Shown: positions 9,275 through 17,623 of the stretch, piece by piece
Layout of the letters: the number at the start of each line of letters is the position of its first letter
Position numbering within the stretch: the stretch's first letter is position 1
Assembly: GCF_003096695.1 (NCBI RefSeq)
Contig: NZ_QEKY01000010.1
Location: 17,019-81,018, forward strand
Direction: 5' to 3'
Source of the DNA: Porphyromonas loveana
Lineage (GTDB): Bacteria > Bacteroidota > Bacteroidia > Bacteroidales > Porphyromonadaceae
Length of the DNA stretch: 64,000 nt
Notes under the pieces: model-generated
Databases searched by the model: none
Told to the model about the DNA's origin: nothing
Seen by the model: only the letters and a program-made list of their open reading frames with translations
Position numbers and translations under genes: made by a program

Positions 9275-9607
9275 ATGGATCTTAAGAAAATGAATGTCCC
9301 CATGGACACCGTTACACGTGATATGGTGCGTCTGAGTGAGGACACTGAAAATGTGTACGAGACTGTAATGGTCATTGCTAAGCGAGCCAATCAGATCGGT
9401 CAGGAACTCAAGCACGACTTGGAAAAGAAGCTCCAAGAGTTTACTTCAGCCGGAGACAATCTCGAAGAAGTGTTCGAGAACCGTGAGCAGATAGAGATCT
9501 CACGCTACTATGAGCATCTGCCGAAGCCCGCACTTATCGCCACTGCCGAGTATGAGCAGGACAAGCTCTACCACCGTATGCCCGGCGCAGCTCCCACCAA
9601 CGACTAA
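9275..9607 (+). CDS. rpoZ: RNA polymerase omega subunit (Bacteroidetes type)
   Basis: A 110-residue homologue of the omega subunit, which stabilises beta-prime in RNA polymerase. The helical segment ENVYETVMVIAKRANQIGQEL corresponds to the conserved core in which omega contacts beta-prime; the C-terminus EYEQDKLYHRMPG is characteristic of the Bacteroidetes form. It lies between bamD and a DUF4293 gene on the same strand, 24 bases before the latter. Recognition rests on family memory and neighbourhood, as omega is short and divergent. Confidence 0.8.
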   Translation: MDLKKMNVPMDTVTRDMVRLSEDTENVYETVMVIAKRANQIGQELKHDLEKKLQEFTSAGDNLEEVFENREQIEISRYYEHLPKPALIATAEYEQDKLYHRMPGAAPTND

Positions 9608-9631
9608 TTCGCCTCTTACTCCTCTCTAATT

Positions 9632-10090
9632 ATGTGGCAGAGAATACAGACCATTTGGCTCCTTCTCGCAGGTGTAGCCATGACACTCATGCTCTTCAAG
9701 CCTTACGGACTCCTCATTGGAGCCGGTGGCGAAGGTTATCTGATGGACGTAATGGGTGTGCACGCATCCTCGACGGGCGAGCTCCTCAAGTCCACTTGGG
9801 GACTTTTCATCCTTGATGCCATTATCGTTTTTGTGTCGTTCGGGATCATATTCCTCTATAAACGTCGTATCTTGCAGATGCGTCTCTGTGTCTTCAATAT
9901 CTTGGTGCTGATCGGTTTCCTCATCTATCTGGCTGTTCAGGTGTGGCAGATTTCTTCTGCCGAGGGCATGACCTTTGGCCTTCGCGTTTGGCTTTGTATG
10001 CCGGTGGTAGCCATCATCCTGCACTATTTGGCCATCCGTGCTATCGGAGCGGATGAGGCGATGGTACGTGCAGCGGAGCGTCTGCGCTGA
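9632..10090 (+). CDS. DUF4293 family membrane protein
   Basis: A 152-residue protein with four predicted membrane helices (about residues 5-25, 50-75, 85-108 and 118-140) and a short charged C-terminus. It starts MWQRIQTIWLLLAG, typical of DUF4293 proteins found beside rpoZ in Bacteroidetes. Function is unknown. Co-directional with bamD and rpoZ and followed by a strong terminator, so it is probably the last gene of that operon. Confidence 0.8.
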   Translation: MWQRIQTIWLLLAGVAMTLMLFKPYGLLIGAGGEGYLMDVMGVHASSTGELLKSTWGLFILDAIIVFVSFGIIFLYKRRILQMRLCVFNILVLIGFLIYLAVQVWQISSAEGMTFGLRVWLCMPVVAIILHYLAIRAIGADEAMVRAAERLR

Positions 10091-10137
10091 GATTGAGTCG
10101 GAAGATGTACTGAGACAGCGTCTTTTATCTTAATATA

Positions 10138-10182
10138 GCAAGCCCCGAAGGTTGGTGATCCGACCTTCGGGGCTTTGCTTTT
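10138..10182 (+). terminator. intrinsic terminator
   Basis: GCAAGCCCCGAAGGT pairs with ACCTTCGGGGCTTTGC and is followed by TTTT. It closes the bamD-rpoZ-DUF4293 unit. Confidence 0.8.
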
Positions 10183-10240
10183 GTAGATGCTTGTGCTGCA
10201 TTTACACGCCTGTAGCCGTAGGAGATTGGGGCGAATGCTA

Positions 10241-10248
10241 TAACTTTG
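10241..10248 (+). promoter_or_regulatory. -7 box for the DUF3467-pdxB operon
   Basis: TAACTTTG, 28 bases before the DUF3467 start, fits TAnnTTTG. Confidence 0.55.
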
Positions 10249-10276
10249 CTCTAAGACAAATATCATAAGAAGTAAA

Positions 10277-10588
10277 ATGGAAAACGAAAAGAAAATCAAC
10301 ATCGAACTCCCCGAGGAAGTGGCTCAGGGAGATTATTGCAATCTCTGCATCGTGATGCACTCACCGAGCGAATTTGTAATGGACTTTGTGCGTATGGTGC
10401 CCAATCGCGATGTAGCACGTGTGCAAGACCGCGTGATCCTCACACCCGACAATGCCAAGCGCTTCCTCATCACCCTCTCAGATAATATTCGTCGTTACGA
10501 AGCCGAGCATGGCGAGATCCGCCTTGAGCAACGCCCGGCCGACATCACTACTTTTGCTTTCCCGTCCAATCTGAAGGGCGAAGCCTAA
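10277..10588 (+). CDS. DUF3467 domain protein
   Basis: A 103-residue soluble protein. It contains the family signature: an N-terminal ELPEEVAQGDYCNLCIVMHSPSEFVMDF segment and a C-terminal NAKRFLITLSDNIRRYEAEHG helix. DUF3467 proteins are small and of unknown function. It starts downstream of a clear -7 box and ends two bases before pdxB, so the two are surely co-transcribed. No membrane segment or signal peptide is visible. Confidence 0.8.
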   Translation: MENEKKINIELPEEVAQGDYCNLCIVMHSPSEFVMDFVRMVPNRDVARVQDRVILTPDNAKRFLITLSDNIRRYEAEHGEIRLEQRPADITTFAFPSNLKGEA

Positions 10589-10590
10589 GT

Positions 10591-11721
10591 ATGTCCACAC
10601 TTTCTCGTCCTCTCCGGATAGTGGCGGAAGCCTCCGTACCCTATCTGAGAGGAATCATTGACCAAGTGGCGGATGTGACCTACCTCCCTTCGGATCAATT
10701 CACAGCCGAGAACATCCGCCATGCCGATGCGCTCATCATCCGCAGTATTACCCGCTGCACACCGGAACTGTTACAGGGCACTCAAGTCAAACTTATCACC
10801 ACAGCTACGGCAGGCTTCGATCACATCGATACTGCTTATTGTGACGCACAAGGTATCCTCTGGCGCAATTCGCCAGGCTGCAATGCGACAGCTGTAGCGC
10901 AGTATGTGATGTGCTGCTTGAGCCGCTTGGCACTGCGCGATGACTATGCCCTCACGGACAAAGTGATGGGCATAGTAGGCGTGGGGCATGTGGGGCGCGA
11001 GGTACAACGCTTGGCTTCGGCTATGGGGATGCGCCTCCTGCTATGCGACCCGCCACGTGCCGAGCGTGAGGGAGATGCTTCCTTCCTGTCGCTCAGCCAA
11101 TTGGTCGAGACCTGTGATATCCTCACCTTCCATGTACCGCTCACACGCGAAGGAGCTCATCCCTCCTACCATCTGATCGACGACAGTCTGCTTGCGGCTT
11201 GTGCCGCTAAGCGTCCCGTTCTCGTCAATGCTTGTCGCGGAACCGTGGCTGATACGGCTGCGCTCTGCTGTGCTGTGGATGATGGGCGTCTTTCGTCTCT
11301 TGTTGTGGATTGCTGGGAAGGCGAACCACATATCAGTTTGCCCTTACTGACTCGTGCCGATATAGCGACACCGCATATCGCAGGTTTTAGTGCCGATGGC
11401 AAAGCCAATGGTGCGCGTATGTGTCTGGAAGCCATTTCCGAAGTCTATGGAGTGGAGTTTCCGGGCTTGTCTTCCATGTCTCCGCCCCCGCCGCAGCAAT
11501 CTCTTATCTCTATATCACCGCAGACCTATCATCGCATAGAGCGTGCGCTGCTGGCCACCTTCGATCCCATGCTCCCCGATGGAATGCTTCGTCGACAGCC
11601 CGAGGCTTTCGAAGAGCTTCGCAAGAGCTACCACTATCCGCGTGAGATGCGAGCTTATACGGTGCAGGGGGTTACTGATAGCGAAGCTGCTATACTCCGT
11701 GGCATGGATTTTCAAGTATAA
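10591..11721 (+). CDS. pdxB: 4-phosphoerythronate dehydrogenase
   Basis: NAD-dependent D-2-hydroxyacid dehydrogenase acting in the DXP-dependent pyridoxal 5'-phosphate pathway; it oxidises 4-phosphoerythronate. 376 residues, the PdxB length. Visible: the early TAGFDHID motif, the Rossmann motif VGVGHVGREVQRLA, the catalytic Arg segment (VNACRGTVAD), and PHIAGFSADGK carrying the catalytic His. The C-terminal extension (about 290-376) is the PdxB dimerisation domain, which separates it from SerA. It is flanked by DUF3467 and an SDR gene. With dxs also in the window, the PLP precursor route is partly represented here. Confidence 0.9.
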   Translation: MSTLSRPLRIVAEASVPYLRGIIDQVADVTYLPSDQFTAENIRHADALIIRSITRCTPELLQGTQVKLITTATAGFDHIDTAYCDAQGILWRNSPGCNATAVAQYVMCCLSRLALRDDYALTDKVMGIVGVGHVGREVQRLASAMGMRLLLCDPPRAEREGDASFLSLSQLVETCDILTFHVPLTREGAHPSYHLIDDSLLAACAAKRPVLVNACRGTVADTAALCCAVDDGRLSSLVVDCWEGEPHISLPLLTRADIATPHIAGFSADGKANGARMCLEAISEVYGVEFPGLSSMSPPPPQQSLISISPQTYHRIERALLATFDPMLPDGMLRRQPEAFEELRKSYHYPREMRAYTVQGVTDSEAAILRGMDFQV

Positions 11722-11730
11722 CAACAGCGA

Positions 11731-12465
11731 ATGGAAGGAAAACGAATCGTCATCCTCGGGGCGACTTCGGGCATAGGACTGGCTGTAGCTCGTCTCTTCG
11801 TCTCAATGGGTTGGCAGGTAGGAGTAGCCGGTCGGAATGGACAAATGTTGGAGGAGGTGCGTGCCGAGTGTCCTTCTCAGATCACTACGGCCGAGATAGA
11901 TGTTACGCGTGCTGATGCATCGGAACGACTCTTGCAGCTGATCGATGCTATGGGAGGTATGGATGTGTACTTCCACTCTTCGGGAATAGGTTACCAAAAT
12001 CTATCGCTGGAGGCGGAAAAGGAAGAGGATACGCTCCGCACAAACGGTGAAGGCTTCGTACGAATGATAGGCGCGGCCTATCTTTATTTTAGGGCTGTGG
12101 GCCGTGGGCAGATCGTAGCCATCACTTCCGTTGCAGCTACGCGCGGGCTGGGGCCTGCTCCTGCCTATTCGGCTTCGAAACGTTTCCAGATGCACTATCT
12201 GCAGTCCATACGTCAATTGGCTGCCATAGATCGGTTGCCGTTAGTCGTTACAGAGATACGTCCGGGCTTTACGGATACGCCTCTTCTGCGTTCGGGACAC
12301 TTTCCTCTGTTGCTGAGTTGCCCGTCGGTAGCTCGTGCCACGGTCAGAGCCGTCATCCGACGCAAGCGTCTCCTCACAATCGACTGGCGTTATCGCATCT
12401 TGGTCTCTCTCTGGCGTATGATTCCTCTCAGAATATGGGAAAGGATAAGATTATTAGGCCAATGA
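11731..12465 (+). CDS. short-chain dehydrogenase/reductase
   Basis: NAD(P)-dependent oxidoreductase of 244 residues with the classical SDR fold. The cofactor motif GATSGIG is at the N-terminus, the catalytic Ser is in AITSVAAT, and YSASK carries the catalytic Tyr and Lys. The C-terminus (about 205-244) is hydrophobic and basic (WRYRILVSLWRMIPLRIW) and may associate with membrane. It begins nine bases after pdxB, so it is in the same operon. The substrate is unknown. Confidence 0.87.
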   Translation: MEGKRIVILGATSGIGLAVARLFVSMGWQVGVAGRNGQMLEEVRAECPSQITTAEIDVTRADASERLLQLIDAMGGMDVYFHSSGIGYQNLSLEAEKEEDTLRTNGEGFVRMIGAAYLYFRAVGRGQIVAITSVAATRGLGPAPAYSASKRFQMHYLQSIRQLAAIDRLPLVVTEIRPGFTDTPLLRSGHFPLLLSCPSVARATVRAVIRRKRLLTIDWRYRILVSLWRMIPLRIWERIRLLGQ

Positions 12466-12531
12466 TGTGAAAAACGTGGTCTAAAATTGTCATTTTCCCC
12501 ATGTAGCACTTGCAAATGTCGAAAGAGTCGC

Positions 12532-12617
12532 TATATTTGTAGTGTGTTTTTCATGGTATTAGATTTTAAGGTTAATAAGTCGGTAAGGGTTGTCGGGAGA
12601 CAATCCTTATCTTTTTT
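12532..12617 (+). ncRNA. putative small RNA, copy 2 (Bacteroidales-1-like)
   Basis: TATATTTG at 12532-12539, with a TTG 19 bases upstream, starts a stretch almost identical to 61-106. A different but paired stem follows (AAGGGTTGTC/GACAATCCTT, loop GGGA), then TTTTTT. The 5' part is conserved between copies and the stem varies in sequence but not in form. The terminator overlaps the last codons of the decayed gene on the minus strand. Confidence 0.6.
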
Positions 12618-12943
12618 ATAGCCTCTGCCATCTTTGTTGAGCTACAGCTTTTTCTTTGTATTTCCTGATAGCTTCTCCCTACAATGTAGGATCTACCATA
12701 TATTTATTCACTCCGAAGAGCGGAATATTCTCCATCCACCTTTGGTCTTGATAGCCTAACATGGATACGCGGAGACCTTTTAGCTTGTATTCGGGATGCG
12801 TCTTGAAGTATTCCAATAATAAACAGAGGTGTTGTGAGCTACTACCTGCTGCAAAACAAATTGTTCGGTAAAGGCCCCTTAGAATTCTGAGGATAATGTG
12901 ACCTGCATAATCGAACTGATGAAATACAAAAGCCGGGGGAATG
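12616..12943 (-). pseudogene. decayed gene tail, unrecognised family, internal amber stop
   Basis: The minus strand has a protein-like frame reading FVFHQFDYAGH, then ICFAAGSSSQHLCLLLEYFK, then KGLRVSMLGYQDQRWMENIP. It is interrupted by TAG at 12679-12681 and continues in frame as EAIRKYKEKAVAQQRWQRL to TAA at 12616-12618. There is no start codon; upstream the frame runs out of phase into the 3' end of the YfcC-type gene. This suggests the C-terminal remnant of a lost gene. I do not recognise the family. Confidence 0.5.
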
Positions 12944-14542
12944 TCAAAATCCGTCCAGTTGTATCGAAACGGTGGGTAACAGCAGAAGGAATCCCAATAT
13001 CATCAGCATAACCAGTATCTTCCAAAACCACTTGAACCACACCTCGTAAGGGACTTTGGCAATGCCTATTGCGCCGATAAGCACGGCGGAGGTAGGCGTT
13101 ATCATGTTGGTAATTCCGTCTCCGAATTGATAAGCCATTACGGTAACCTGGCGCGAAAGCCCGATAACGTCCGAAAAAGGTGCCATGATGGGCATCGTAA
13201 GCGCTGCTTTGGCAGAGCCCGAAGGAATGAAAATATTGATGATGGCTTGCATCAAAAACATTAAGCCGACGGTAGTGGTTTTCCCCGCACTTTCCATTAC
13301 CTGAGCCAGCGAATAGAGAATGGTATCCATTATCTTGCCATCAGATAGGATCTGAATGATTCCTCCCGCAAGTGCGATAACCAACGCTGCCGTAAGCATA
13401 TCTTTCACGCCCGTAATAAATTCGGCAGTAATGCCGTTGGCGCTCATACTATTGGCTATTCCGGCGAAAACTCCCATACAGAGGAATAATGCCGAAATTT
13501 CGGGCAGATACCATTGGTACCCCATGACGCCTACAACCAAAAACAGGATGGTAAAGCCCAACAAATTGAGGATAAACAACTGAGCTGATTTTCGGATGGA
13601 AAAGTATCCCGAAACGACATAAAGCGATGCGATAATAGGAATGCAGACCAAAGTATAGGCATGCAGACCTACCGAGAAAGTCGTTAGGGGATAGAGAAAC
13701 GACAGTACCACCAAAATTAACGAAGTACAGGCAAATACCATCCATGTGCTTGGTGTTGCCTTTTTCGCAAGCGATTGGGGTTCCGTATCGGCTTCTCTCT
13801 GGCGCCAATAACTATCGGCTTGATACATAGGCGACAGCTTGGGATTTTTCTTGACCCTTTTGGCGTAGATCAGCGTAACTGCGATGATAAAGACCGTGAA
13901 CACAATCCAGCAGAATACCCGATAGCCTATTCCCGAAAACAGTGGCAATCCCGAAAGTCCTTGTGCAATTCCGATGGTAAAAGGATTGAGCGTGGCTCCC
14001 GTAAATCCTACGTGCGCCGAAACGTAAACCATCATCAATCCTGTCAGCGAATCGTATCCCATTGAGATGGCGAGAGGTACGATGATGATAACAAAAGCCA
14101 GCGTTTCTTCGCTCATCCCGAAAATGGAGCCAAACAAACTGAAAAGGGTCATCACAAGGATAATGATCAGATTGTTTACTCCGATTCGGTTCATAAAAGC
14201 ATGTTTTTCGAGCCGTCGGGTAAAACTAAGGAAAGAGTAGATGCCGGAATCTACCGCCCTGCTGCTGTTGAGTATCTGAAAAGCACCTCCGATGATGAGT
14301 ACAAACGCAATGATTGCTGCCTGACGCTCAAATCCTTCGAGAAACGAAGAGAATATCTGCCACGTTTGCGGTGATTTTTCCACACTGTGGTATGAATTAT
14401 CGACCACCACGCTGCGCGATACACCGTTTACTTCCACGGTCTGATAGTTGAACTCTCCCGCCGGAACAAGCCATGTGAGTACGGCACAAAAAACAATCAA
14501 CGAGAAAATAATAACGAGGGTGTGGGGGATCTTCTTCAGCAT
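12944..14542 (-). CDS. YfcC family (DcuC-related) membrane carrier
   Basis: Integral membrane protein of 532 residues with about 12 hydrophobic helices. The N-terminus (PHTLVIIFSLIVFCAVLTWL) and the large periplasmic loop after helix 1 fit the YfcC/COG1288 family, which lies near the DcuC C4-dicarboxylate and AbgT carriers. The conserved helix-breaking motifs NPFTIGIAQ and IPSGSAKAALTMPIM are present. The substrate is unknown: family members have been suggested to move basic amino acids or short organic acids. Its 3' end overlaps the frame of a decayed gene, and the codon usage looks more AT-rich than neighbours, which hints at acquisition; not measured. Confidence 0.8.
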   Translation of the reverse strand: MLKKIPHTLVIIFSLIVFCAVLTWLVPAGEFNYQTVEVNGVSRSVVVDNSYHSVEKSPQTWQIFSSFLEGFERQAAIIAFVLIIGGAFQILNSSRAVDSGIYSFLSFTRRLEKHAFMNRIGVNNLIIILVMTLFSLFGSIFGMSEETLAFVIIIVPLAISMGYDSLTGLMMVYVSAHVGFTGATLNPFTIGIAQGLSGLPLFSGIGYRVFCWIVFTVFIIAVTLIYAKRVKKNPKLSPMYQADSYWRQREADTEPQSLAKKATPSTWMVFACTSLILVVLSFLYPLTTFSVGLHAYTLVCIPIIASLYVVSGYFSIRKSAQLFILNLLGFTILFLVVGVMGYQWYLPEISALFLCMGVFAGIANSMSANGITAEFITGVKDMLTAALVIALAGGIIQILSDGKIMDTILYSLAQVMESAGKTTTVGLMFLMQAIINIFIPSGSAKAALTMPIMAPFSDVIGLSRQVTVMAYQFGDGITNMITPTSAVLIGAIGIAKVPYEVWFKWFWKILVMLMILGFLLLLPTVSIQLDGF

Positions 14543-14666
14543 GATTTGTATTATTTCATTTATTGAACTTCGGGGGAGTCACAAGAGGGGCCGGCCAACT
14601 TTGTTGTCTCCTTACGACTGAAATTGTCCTTAGCCGGGTCGCTAAGAGAGATGAGGTCCGTGGCGC
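14543..14666. other. short intergenic, nothing recognised
   Basis: About 120 bases upstream of the YfcC-type gene. No convincing -7 box, hairpin or reading frame was found. Confidence 0.4.
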
Positions 14667-15113
14667 TTAGGGCTGGGGAGCGGAGGTGTGGATGGCATAC
14701 AAGTCAAGCTGGAACTTGAGGTAGCTGAGGAGGCCGATGGAGAGGATGAAAGAGCCGTTGGTGAATTCTTTCATCACGGGTTGATCTGCCATGAGTCCCA
14801 CAAAGCCGGTGAAGAAGAACAGCATCATCGTGACGGTGGTGGCGAAAAGGATAACCTTGGCCTTGCGAGGTGTCTTCCAAATCTTTCGTTCGTAGCGCAG
14901 AGAGGTTTTGGTCGGGTCTTGCAAGGAAGAGAAACTGAGTGCCAGACCATAATAAATGAGCATCTGATTGTAGTTGCTGAAGAGGTATTCCGAATGCGTC
15001 GAGAGGAACTCAAAGCCTCGGAAGAGGGGGAAGATCAGGCGCGCCAGCGCTATTGCTACAAGGGGATACTGGAGGTAGCTCAGTAGGTGGAATATCTTTC
15101 TTACGTTCTTCAT
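14667..15113 (-). CDS. small membrane protein, unknown function
   Basis: 148 residues, with four likely membrane segments (about 12-32, 48-64, 85-107 and 118-136), a basic N-terminus (MKNVRKIFHLL) and a charged cytosolic loop (ERKIWKTPRKAK). I do not recognise a family. It is divergently oriented to the broken DUF5131 gene, with about 150 bases between them. The low-polarity segments and clean start support a real gene. Confidence 0.6.
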   Translation of the reverse strand: MKNVRKIFHLLSYLQYPLVAIALARLIFPLFRGFEFLSTHSEYLFSNYNQMLIYYGLALSFSSLQDPTKTSLRYERKIWKTPRKAKVILFATTVTMMLFFFTGFVGLMADQPVMKEFTNGSFILSIGLLSYLKFQLDLYAIHTSAPQP

Positions 15114-15264
15114 TGTTTCTCTTGCTGTCGGATGGTGTGGCTGCTCTTCTACCTGAGCCCGCCAGGCCAGCTTGCAAATATACGCGATTTCGAGTAGAGC
15201 CTATTGCTCTTCTTTTTAGGTGTATATTTGAGACAAAGATGGAAACAGAGGTGGCTGCGATGCT

Positions 15265-15510
15265 ATGAAGAGAAAGGAAAGAATGTCGGTGATGTGGAAT
15301 CTGTGGCACGGATGCGCGAAGGTGAGTGAAGGCTGTGCCAACTGCTATATGTATCGGGCTGATGCTAAGTTTGGCCGCGACAGCCGCGACGTGCACAAAA
15401 CCCAAAGCTATCATCTGCCCGTACGCCGTCGTCGCAACGGCAGTTATGTGATTTCGTCAGGGACAACGGTCTATACCTGTTTTACTTCAGACTTTTTTAA
15501 AGAAACAGAT
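15265..15510 (+). pseudogene. DUF5131 gene, 5' fragment
   Basis: N-terminal part of a DUF5131 (phage Gp37/Gp68-like) protein. It has the Cys cluster motif WHGCAKVSEGCANCY, which resembles an iron-sulfur/radical-SAM-like site, then YTCFTSDFF where the family continues with a conserved EAW-MMR-RSDL segment. That continuation is missing here and reappears at 17636. A second ATG at 15283 (MSVMWN) is the more likely start. Beyond 15510 the frame reads unrelated residues and stops at 15579. Confidence 0.8.
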
Positions 15511-15511
15511 T

Positions 15512-15673
15512 ATGGACTTCAAGGCCGTCAAATCAGTCGATGCCAATGTCAGCAACGAGCCCCAGCGCAACTGGGATGAAGACGACCGCCGCTTCGCCTA
15601 CCGCTGCATGATGCAGGCTCACCGAATGCTCCGCCCGACAGCACCCAAGCGCGGCATGAGCGGCAGACGGTAA
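15512..15673 (+). CDS. small reading frame, 53 codons, possibly a gene fragment
   Basis: It reads MDFKAVKSVDANVSNEPQ and ends PTAPKRGMSGRR. Codon use is GC-rich at third positions and protein-like, and the frame is also open upstream of the ATG. It begins exactly where the DUF5131 frame is lost. It could be the 3' end of a truncated gene brought in with the insertion. I do not recognise the family. Confidence 0.35.
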   Translation: MDFKAVKSVDANVSNEPQRNWDEDDRRFAYRCMMQAHRMLRPTAPKRGMSGRR

Positions 15674-15732
15674 ATTGTCAAATCACCCTTATGTCACTGC
15701 AGAAGCATGTTATAAAAACACCTGTTAAAGCA

Positions 15733-17298
15733 TTATTCCGCTGTTAGGACATCCACGATGTATTCCTTTGTAAGTTCGGGGGCAGTGCGCCCGAACCACA
15801 TCCCCGTCAGATTTTCCATTCCCATGACGGCGGCTCGACGTTGCATCTCCAAGACAAATTCATCAGTGAATACCTCAGTTAAAGGGGTCGATTTAGGTTC
15901 GTCTACAGTAGGACAAAGGAACAGATATCCGTCAAAGTTATCGCTGTAGCTTCCGGTAGAGATATTATATTTAATCTCATAGATGCCGTCGAATGGTTCT
16001 TTCCCGAAAGGCGAATTTGCGAGGCTGAATCCGACCGGACGATTTCCATTAAGCTCAAATGCACGGTCAAACACGCCTCCTCGGATGGGGCGCTTGTTGC
16101 CGCCATGATTGTCGACCGAAACGGTATGTTGAAAAACGGTAAACACATTTTCGCCACCGAGCTTGGCTGCAAGTTGAGCAGCTGCGGTCATCTGCGTGTC
16201 TTTACCGTGAGCAGCTGACGCAATTCCCGCCTGCCGTGACTTGTAGGCGTGGGCACATCCTACGAGAAATAGGCTATTGCGCCTATCGTTTGACGCCAAA
16301 ATGTTTTGTGCGATTGTTTCGGCCATGTGGGTATTCCTGTCCTCTTTTTCACCCTGCTTGTTTATCATCAACGAATAAGGCACCTGATAATCAGCCAAAA
16401 TAACTTTTATTTTCCGGTCATTCTGAAGTTCATGGTTGAGATGCCACAAATCGCACAGAAATTCAAATTCGCCTCTGTCCCACCAACCGTTTGGCTGCTC
16501 TTCGCGGAATATTTTCAGGATTATTTCGGTGTCAAGCGTGTCAGTCGTCATGAACCGGTCCATCTCGGGCTGGCACCACGACGGCAACTCCATAAATATC
16601 CGACCTACTGTTTCAGAAAATTCCGGGAGTGCAATGAGGCGTTTCAGCATATCCCATGATGCTTTGCGCCGGTGATATTCGCCATTGATGACTAATTCGT
16701 GCGAAGCCAACATATCCAACAAATACTGTTCTGGAGAAGTAGTAATACCGGAGATGAAATCGCGAAATGGAGCGACATCGCTGGGAATGTCGTTAATCAT
16801 CGAAATGCGCGGAAGATTGCCATAATTTATCGGCAACTGCTTCAATAGTTCCTCCTCTGCCTGCTGAAAATCGTCGGCTAAGCCTTGACCACCGTTAACC
16901 CATCGGCCGTCCTCTATCCAACAGTAATTTAGAAAGACCAGATCTTCGTCATCTGAATGTGTGACAACCGAGGCGACTGAATCGCGATAGGTAACGATAT
17001 AGTCGATATTCTCGTTTAAGATATACGAACGTGTGTCATCGTCAACAGATTCGTCAGGTGCGTTTGGATCGAATAAAAACTTTGACGAAGAAATTTCATT
17101 CCAGTATTTCTGTTTGCCCGTGGTGCGGACCCATGCCCTTGACAAATAATAATCCAAGGGTGTCTCCAGATTGATGGAGTCAAGCTTATGCTTCTTTACC
17201 GGCGATGACACTTTCTGTATCGAGAACCCTTCGGGCACCCCGGCAGTCGCCCCGTACGATATCAATAACGCGAAAAGAACAGTAAATACGATTTTCAT
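15733..17298 (-). CDS. secreted EreA/ChaN-like domain protein
   Basis: 521 residues with an N-terminal signal peptide (KIVFTVLFALLISYGATA). From about residue 200 it shows a pattern like the EreA/ChaN-like fold: HELVINGEYHRRKASWD with a Glu-His pair, then IFMELPSWCQPEMDRF, then LVGCAHAYKS near the C-terminal part of the domain. This superfamily includes erythromycin esterases and haem-uptake ChaN, so esterase or ligand-binding roles are both possible; the substrate is unknown. The first 200 residues match nothing I know. It lies inside the DUF5131 gene on the opposite strand, with its own -7 box, so it is probably acquired. Confidence 0.6.
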   Translation of the reverse strand: MKIVFTVLFALLISYGATAGVPEGFSIQKVSSPVKKHKLDSINLETPLDYYLSRAWVRTTGKQKYWNEISSSKFLFDPNAPDESVDDDTRSYILNENIDYIVTYRDSVASVVTHSDDEDLVFLNYCWIEDGRWVNGGQGLADDFQQAEEELLKQLPINYGNLPRISMINDIPSDVAPFRDFISGITTSPEQYLLDMLASHELVINGEYHRRKASWDMLKRLIALPEFSETVGRIFMELPSWCQPEMDRFMTTDTLDTEIILKIFREEQPNGWWDRGEFEFLCDLWHLNHELQNDRKIKVILADYQVPYSLMINKQGEKEDRNTHMAETIAQNILASNDRRNSLFLVGCAHAYKSRQAGIASAAHGKDTQMTAAAQLAAKLGGENVFTVFQHTVSVDNHGGNKRPIRGGVFDRAFELNGNRPVGFSLANSPFGKEPFDGIYEIKYNISTGSYSDNFDGYLFLCPTVDEPKSTPLTEVFTDEFVLEMQRRAAVMGMENLTGMWFGRTAPELTKEYIVDVLTAE

Positions 17299-17623
17299 AT
17301 ATTTCTATGTTTACTGACAAAATTAGTAAATTTCTCTGAATTAGCGCTCATATATATTGACAGACTACAATACGCTCCGTATATTATGGATATTATGGCA
17401 AGAAAATAACAGGTACTCAATTCATCGGCTTTAGACTGTCTAAATATGGTCAGATGTAGAAAATCTTCTGGTAATTATTCTTCCTCCTAATGACATCAAG
17501 AGGATTTCTTCATGTTTCTCCAAATCGGCACTTTTGGGCGAAAAGCCCCATCGTTTTTCATAGCAAAATACACTTGTCTATTTCTTGTAAACAATAGATA
17601 ACAATCTAATAATCAATCATTAA
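17299..17623. other. AT-rich right part of the insertion
   Basis: About 325 bases without a gene. It holds the promoter of the secreted protein (-7 box at 17318-17325), a GGGC-gaaaa-GCCC hairpin near 17537, and a TCTATT/AATAGA inverted repeat near 17577-17600 that could be part of an element end. Confidence 0.4.
17318..17325 (-). promoter_or_regulatory. -7 box for the EreA/ChaN-like gene
   Basis: TAATTTTG on the minus strand fits TAnnTTTG, 20 bases before the ATG at 17298. Confidence 0.45.

Larger units (their letters stand above)
15511..17623. mobile_element. 2.1-kb insertion splitting the DUF5131 gene
   Basis: Between the two halves of the DUF5131 gene lie about 2.1 kb: a 53-codon reading frame at the left, an EreA/ChaN-like secreted protein gene, and about 330 AT-rich bases at the right. 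The DUF5131 halves overlap in homologous codons (FFKETD at left, LFNEAD at right), so target sequence seems duplicated imperfectly. No transposase or integrase is visible; this may be a remnant or cargo of a larger element. Boundaries are inferred from where the DUF5131 frame is lost and regained. Confidence 0.65.
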
